Source: Marinobacterium lutimaris (GTDB taxonomy: Bacteria > Pseudomonadota > Gammaproteobacteria > Pseudomonadales > Balneatricaceae). From it: 64,000 nucleotides of DNA. How positions within the stretch are numbered: the first letter of the stretch is position 1; each line of letters opens with the position of its first letter. The stretch spans positions 1,178,001 through 1,242,000 of the forward strand of contig NZ_FNVQ01000001.1 of NCBI RefSeq assembly GCF_900108065.1, given 5' to 3'. Under the pieces are notes generated by a model that saw only the letters and a list, made by a program, of their open reading frames with translations, was not told the origin of the DNA and ran no database searches. Below, in pieces: positions 59,918 through 64,000 of this stretch. The position numbers and the translations under genes are program-made.

Positions 59918-61045
59918 TCACGCGGACTTCTCGTTAAGCGCTGGCGGCGGCTCCTCTCCCGGCTGCTCGTGAAGATGCACGGTAGTGGTCGGGAAGGCGA
60001 TTTCGGCGCCGTGACGGTCGACGATCTCGATAATTTTCAGCAGCACGTCCTCACGCACCGCCAGGTAATGTCCCCAGTTAGTGGTATGCGTGAAGGTGTA
60101 AACCATAATATCGAGCGAGGATGGCCCAAAGCGGTTCAGCTGCACAAACAGGGTGTTGTTCTCGTCGATCTCTTCATGCCCTACCAGCATCTCACGGATA
60201 TCATCGACGATCTGCTTCACCACTGCCGCATCGTCATAACGCACGCCGACATACTCGAAGATACGCCGATGCGTCATTCGCGACGGGTTTTCCACCGAGA
60301 TATTGTTAAAGGTTGCGTTTGGTACATAGAGCGGGCGCAGATCAAAGGTACGAATGACGGTGAGACGCCAGCCGACGTGCTCCACCACCCCTTCGATATT
60401 CTTGTCTGGCGAACGTACCCAGTCACCGACCTTGAACGGGCGATCCAGGTAAATCATCAGACCACCGAAGAAGTTGGCGAGCAGATCCTTGGCAGCAAAA
60501 CCCACCGCCAGGCCGCCGATACCACCGAACGCCAGCAGACCGGAAACGCTGTAACCCAGGTTCTGCAGCAGCACCAGACCCACGACAACCACCACGATCA
60601 TGCGGATCAGCTTCGAAAACGCATCCGCGGTGGTGCGGTCGATATTGGTATTACGTCTCAGGACGACTTCTTCGGCGTGGCTGATAAAGCGGATCAACGT
60701 CCAGCCAAAGAGCAGAATAAAGGCAAGCTCCCGCGCTCTGTTGGGCAACTCTTTGCCGACATAATCGGAATGCGGCGCCGCCACGCTAAGCGCCAGGGAG
60801 CAGCCGACCACCAGAATCAGGATCTTTACCGGCACCCGGCTGGAATCGATCAGCAGATCATCCCAGACTGGCTTGGTGTGGGAAAGCGAATGCACCAGCC
60901 GCTTCATGATCCGGTTAACCACCAGCATAACCAGCAGCGTCAGCGCGAGAATCAGCAGCACACTCAACTGCCAGCGATAGTCCTCAAGCCCGGGCACAAA
61001 CTTCAACACCGGATCGAGCCAGCTGGCCAGTTTCTCTTCAGGCAT
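59918..61045 (-). CDS. MscS-family mechanosensitive channel
   Basis: A 375-residue inner-membrane protein. About four N-terminal helices (20-170) are followed by the MscS pore helix and beta domain: GIGGLAVGFAAKDLLANFFGGLMIYLDRPFKVGDWV (about 165-200), then the family loop around NATFNNISVENPSRMTHRR. The C-terminal soluble domain is acidic and Pro-rich. It is larger than E. coli MscS (286) because of extra N-terminal helices, as in YnaI/YbdG-like channels. It lies between cydD and nagZ, with no operon partner clear. Confidence 0.9.
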   Translation of the reverse strand: MPEEKLASWLDPVLKFVPGLEDYRWQLSVLLILALTLLVMLVVNRIMKRLVHSLSHTKPVWDDLLIDSSRVPVKILILVVGCSLALSVAAPHSDYVGKELPNRARELAFILLFGWTLIRFISHAEEVVLRRNTNIDRTTADAFSKLIRMIVVVVVGLVLLQNLGYSVSGLLAFGGIGGLAVGFAAKDLLANFFGGLMIYLDRPFKVGDWVRSPDKNIEGVVEHVGWRLTVIRTFDLRPLYVPNATFNNISVENPSRMTHRRIFEYVGVRYDDAAVVKQIVDDIREMLVGHEEIDENNTLFVQLNRFGPSSLDIMVYTFTHTTNWGHYLAVREDVLLKIIEIVDRHGAEIAFPTTTVHLHEQPGEEPPPALNEKSA

Positions 61046-61118
61046 TACACATTCCTTAACAACTTTCTTTTTACAGCGGTTCTTAATGGCGACCCTTCAC
61101 CCGGTCGCTAACATCGTC

Positions 61119-62159
61119 TTAGCAGCGCTCGCTCAGGCTGATCAGCTCCTGCGCGATCTGCTTCGCCCTGTCGCGACGTGCGCTATCCCCAATATCGGCA
61201 GGCTTAGCCTTCATACGCGCCAGGCGTGCGGACGGAACGACAGGATTCTTGCGCAGGTATTCCAGCACCTCAAGCGCCCCCTCCGGGCGGTTACAGACAA
61301 GCACCATATCGCAGCCGGCATGCAGCGCCTTTGCGGCTCGTTGTGGGTATCCGCCCGCTACACTGGCGCCTTCCATGGTAAGGTCGTCGCTGAAGATCAC
61401 ACCCTCAAAGCCGAGCCGCTGGCGCAGTTGCTGCTGCAACCAATAGGTTGAGAACCCGGCAGGTTCTTCATTGATGGCTGAGTAGATGACATGGGCCGGC
61501 ATAATCGCGTCCAGTCCCTGATCGATCAATGCGGCAAATGGACGCATATCTTCGGCCAAAATATCGTCGAGCGTGCGCTCATCCACCGGAATCTCAAGGT
61601 GAGAGTCGGCGACAACCCAGCCGTGACCGGGAAAGTGTTTGCCAGTAGCCGACATTCCCGCCTCATGCATACCTGCCATGAACGCCGTAGCCAGATCGGC
61701 AATACCCTCCACAGTCGCCGCAAAGGCGCGATCGCCGATAACTCCGCTTCGTGACCAGTCCCGATCCAGCACCGGTGCAAAGCTAAAATCGATATCGAAA
61801 TCGCGAAGCTCTGCCGCCATCAGCCAGCCGAGCTCGTGCGCTTCCGCCACAGCGCGCTGCGCATCGAGCTCCCAGCGTTTGCCGAGTGCTGCCATCGGCG
61901 GCAGCCGGGTGACGCCCTTGCGCAGACGCTGTACGCGACCGCCCTCCTGATCGATGGAGACCAGAATGTCCGGACGTGCTTCACGCACCTGTGCCATCAA
62001 CGCCCGCAGCTGCTCAGGAGACTCATAGTTACGTGCAAACAGGATCAGACCACCGACTTCCGGCTGACGCAGCAGCTCTGCCTCATCGACCTCCAGTGAC
62101 AGACCGCGAAGGTCGAGCATCAGTGGGCCAATCTGTGGTGTCGAATTCACAAGCGTCAT
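61119..62159 (-). CDS. nagZ: Beta-N-acetylhexosaminidase NagZ
   Basis: A 346-residue GH3 enzyme that removes GlcNAc from anhydro-muropeptides in cytoplasmic cell-wall recycling. The KHFPGHG motif is at 174-180, which carries the catalytic His on a mobile loop, and the nucleophile region is FSDDLTMEGA (Asp258). The ATG at 62159 (MTLVNSTPQIGPLMLDL) has GAGG 5 bases upstream and gives normal NagZ length; a longer frame runs into the upstream gene. It is 7 bases after the YkuD-type gene, suggesting co-expression. Confidence 0.95.
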   Translation of the reverse strand: MTLVNSTPQIGPLMLDLRGLSLEVDEAELLRQPEVGGLILFARNYESPEQLRALMAQVREARPDILVSIDQEGGRVQRLRKGVTRLPPMAALGKRWELDAQRAVAEAHELGWLMAAELRDFDIDFSFAPVLDRDWSRSGVIGDRAFAATVEGIADLATAFMAGMHEAGMSATGKHFPGHGWVVADSHLEIPVDERTLDDILAEDMRPFAALIDQGLDAIMPAHVIYSAINEEPAGFSTYWLQQQLRQRLGFEGVIFSDDLTMEGASVAGGYPQRAAKALHAGCDMVLVCNRPEGALEVLEYLRKNPVVPSARLARMKAKPADIGDSARRDRAKQIAQELISLSERC

Positions 62160-62166
62160 GCTTTCC

Positions 62167-62646
62167 TCATTCATAGATATCGACCGGCGTACCGGCGCTG
62201 ACACGGGAGAATAGATCCAGGAGATCTTCATTGCGCATGCGGATACAACCATGGGAAAGCGGCACTCCCATAGGCTCGGTATCCGGCGTGCCATGGATAT
62301 AGATATAGCGGCGCTGGGAGTCGCAGCTGCCGAGGCGATTTTTGCCTGGTTCGCGGCCGCAGAGCCAGAGAATACGGGTCAGTATCCAGTCGCGCCGGGG
62401 GTGACTGGCGGCAAGTTCCGGGGAGTAGATTTCACCGGTAGGCCGGCGACCGACAAAGACTGCGTTGATCGGCTGATCGCCGCCGATGCAGGCGCGGATA
62501 TAATGGGCGCCCCTGGGTGTGCAGCCGCTACCGTTGGCCTCTCCGGCCCCATTCAGCGCGGTTGAGACCGACCAACTGCCCAGCTCGGTGCCACCATCGG
62601 TCAAACGCAGCTGCTGTTCGGCCAGTGACACCTCAATGCGATACAT
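62167..62646 (-). CDS. Signal-less YkuD (L,D-transpeptidase-fold) enzyme
   Basis: A 159-residue protein, nearly all YkuD domain: IHGTP (His118) and the catalytic motif SHGCIRMRN with Cys134. There is no signal peptide or membrane helix; it starts MYRIEVSLAEQQLRL, so it should be cytoplasmic. Periplasmic L,D-transpeptidases need export, so a cytoplasmic recycling role is more likely. Signal-less YkuD proteins of the ElsL type in Acinetobacter act as L,D-carboxypeptidases that trim tetrapeptides. Immediate coupling to nagZ fits that role. The exact reaction is inferred. Confidence 0.85.
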   Translation of the reverse strand: MYRIEVSLAEQQLRLTDGGTELGSWSVSTALNGAGEANGSGCTPRGAHYIRACIGGDQPINAVFVGRRPTGEIYSPELAASHPRRDWILTRILWLCGREPGKNRLGSCDSQRRYIYIHGTPDTEPMGVPLSHGCIRMRNEDLLDLFSRVSAGTPVDIYE

Positions 62647-62680
62647 ACTTCCCCCAGATTGCGAAACTCAGGCAAAAACT

Positions 62681-62750
62681 TAATCAAGAAGCTTACATTG
62701 AGAAAATGACATCAAGAAACTTATACCAAGAACCGGCATCAAGAAGCTGA
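62681..62750. repeat. Five imperfect tandem 14-base repeats before the YkuD gene
   Basis: Five consecutive 14-base units (62681, 62695, 62709, 62723 and 62737) share the core ATCAAGAA: taATCAAGAAgctt, acATtgAGAAaatg, acATCAAGAAactt, atAcCAAGAAccgg and cATCAAGAAgctga, the last shifted by one base. They fill the psrA-to-YkuD spacer on the minus-strand leader. Units 1, 3 and 5 are the closest matches. Confidence 0.7.
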
Positions 62751-62759
62751 ACCGGGCAG

Positions 62760-63434
62760 TCAGACCCGGCAGAGCCAGTTTTTCTCGGAGCGCGCATGAA
62801 AGCCTGCGGTGAGCACAGGCACCATTCGATGCAGGGTTCTTTCGATATCAACACGCCCGTCAGAGTTCCGCGCATTGATCAGATTAAGAGTGCCATAGTT
62901 CGACAGGGTAAAAATCAGCGCACCGAGCAGAAAATGCAGGCGCCAGAAGAACTCATCGGATTCCATCGGTGCAGCATCCCTGCGCACCAGGGTGATCATC
63001 GGGTCAATACGACCGCCATAGTGCCGCATGAGGAAGTTGCGCAGCTCTTCCTGGTCCGGTGCGTAGGCGAGATCCAGCAGATGCATGAACAGAGACAGCG
63101 AGTGTTCGCGATCCTCCCGCGCCTCCAGCAACGCCACCATCAGAACCTCGATCAGTTCCTCCACACCGATATAGTCGGTGCCGGCGGCACGGCGCTCGGC
63201 GAGCAGATGCTCGAGACGGGCGCACAGCGGGTCGAGAAAACGGGTCGCCACCGCTTCAATCAAACCGTGCTTGGAGCCGTAGTGGTAATTCACCGCCGCC
63301 AGATTCACATCCGCCGCAGCGGTGATCTGGCGCATGGTGGTCTCCGCAAATCCCCGCTCCGCGAACAACTGCTCCGCGGCGAGGATAATACGTGTTGCGG
63401 TATTAGCGTCCTTTAACTGCCCTTTCACATCCAC
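62760..63434 (-). CDS. psrA: TetR-family regulator PsrA
   Basis: A 224-residue TetR-type repressor: helix-turn-helix ILAAEQLFAERGFAETTMRQITAAADVNLAAVNYHYGSK at about 17-58, close to Pseudomonas PsrA, and an alpha-helical ligand domain. PsrA responds to long-chain fatty acids or acyl-CoA and controls beta-oxidation and rpoS in pseudomonads. Its place near nagZ recalls Pseudomonas. The start is GTG 63434 (or GTG 63428); no ATG is in frame and the ribosome site is weak. Confidence 0.85.
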   Translation of the reverse strand: MDVKGQLKDANTATRIILAAEQLFAERGFAETTMRQITAAADVNLAAVNYHYGSKHGLIEAVATRFLDPLCARLEHLLAERRAAGTDYIGVEELIEVLMVALLEAREDREHSLSLFMHLLDLAYAPDQEELRNFLMRHYGGRIDPMITLVRRDAAPMESDEFFWRLHFLLGALIFTLSNYGTLNLINARNSDGRVDIERTLHRMVPVLTAGFHARSEKNWLCRV

Positions 63435-63470
63435 TCTCTCACTTGTTCCATTTGTTCGAGCTCCATCCCC

Positions 63471-64000
63471 TTATCGCGACCAGAAGCGGCTGGCATAAAG
63501 TTTCTGCACAAGACGATCCGCCAGGCGGTCGGCGGTTTGCACAGAAAAGTTACTCAGACGCTCCTGCAATCCCTTCTTTAGCTCGTAGCTGACACGATAG
63601 ACATCGGCGTTTTCACAGGCGTCAAACAGATAATCGTCACTGGTGCTGATACCATCAACCAGGCCCAGCGCCAGCGCACGCTTGCCGAACCAGACTTCAC
63701 CGGTGGCGATCTTCTCAAGGTCCAGATCGGGACGATATTCAGCCACGAACTCCTTGAAGAGGCCGTGAGTGTCTTCAAGCTCCTCGATAAATTTTTTGCG
63801 CCCGTGCTCGGTATTTTCGCCAAACAGAGTAACCGTGCGCTTGTACTCGCCAGCGGTGAATACTTCGTAATCCACGTCATGCTTCTGAAGCAGGCGATGG
63901 AAGTTCGGCATTTGAGCGACGACGCCGATCGACCCAACCAGCGCAAAGGGCGCGGTCAGCAGTTTATCGGCGATACAGGCCATCATATAGCCACCGCTGG
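63471..64000 (-). CDS. sohB: SohB-like S49 signal-peptide-peptidase-family protease, 3' part
   Basis: Partial gene: its 5' end lies beyond the window. About 176 residues of the C-terminal part are visible. The frame stays open to the edge and reads SGGYMMACIADKLLTAPFALVGSIGVV, which contains the S49 catalytic-serine motif (SGGY) at the very boundary. QKHDVDYEVFTAGEYKRTVTLFGENTEHGR is typical of SohB. SohB is an inner-membrane/periplasmic protease. The psrA gene follows 36 bases downstream. Confidence 0.88.
   Translation of the reverse strand, partial: SGGYMMACIADKLLTAPFALVGSIGVVAQMPNFHRLLQKHDVDYEVFTAGEYKRTVTLFGENTEHGRKKFIEELEDTHGLFKEFVAEYRPDLDLEKIATGEVWFGKRALALGLVDGISTSDDYLFDACENADVYRVSYELKKGLQERLSNFSVQTADRLADRLVQKLYASRFWSR

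Noticed and set aside
59969-61111. Open frame of 380 codons on the + strand opposite the MscS gene
   Set aside because: Antisense shadow of the channel gene, with His/Gln-rich composition typical of such shadows.

Overview
The window is a chromosomal segment of a marine-type gammaproteobacterium. It has Na+-NQR, RNase E with a long charged tail, PsrA, LolCD and KdsB/LpxK, so it is Gram-negative with LPS. The core gene order (rluC-rne-murB-PTP-kdsB-Trm112-lpxK-exbDB-comEC-DUF2062-lolDC-PilZ, then sthA-nqr-gap-mfd-csiV and nagZ-psrA) recalls the rne-to-psrA region of Pseudomonas. Na+-NQR and petrobactin genes point to Oceanospirillales/Marinobacter-like relatives. That assignment comes from memory and is not proven by the sequence.

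Layout. From 0.1 to 17.5 kb is core: cysB, a KfrA-like coiled-coil gene, rluC, rne behind a structured 5' leader, the comEC-exbBD-lpxK-kdsB-murB operon, lolCD and a PilZ gene. From 17.6 to 24.8 kb is an iron-uptake block: a two-component system, a TonB-dependent receptor and a periplasmic-binding-protein ABC transporter, with Fur-box-like sites before the kinase pair and before the receptor. From 25.3 to 32.7 kb is a more AT-rich accessory block: a LysR regulator divergent from a VanAB-like Rieske oxygenase/reductase, a TRAP transporter and an AraC regulator. From 33.0 to 41.5 kb is a complete petrobactin operon, asbABCDEF, preceded by a MATE exporter gene. Each of these two units has a strong Fur box. 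From 41.7 to 64 kb is core again: sthA, nqrABCDEF-apbE-nqrM, gap, mfd, csiV, cydDC, an MscS channel, nagZ with a signal-less YkuD enzyme, psrA, and the 3' part of sohB cut by the window edge.

How it fits together. AsbF makes 3,4-dihydroxybenzoate, AsbC/AsbD activate and carry it, and AsbE/AsbA/AsbB join it to spermidine and citrate. MATE is the best local export candidate, and the receptor plus ABC system is the best local import candidate; exbBD lies in the core block, but no tonB is seen. The roughly 24 kb between the PilZ operon and sthA reads as an accessory insertion devoted mainly to iron. No tRNA, rRNA, CRISPR array, transposase or integrase was recognised.
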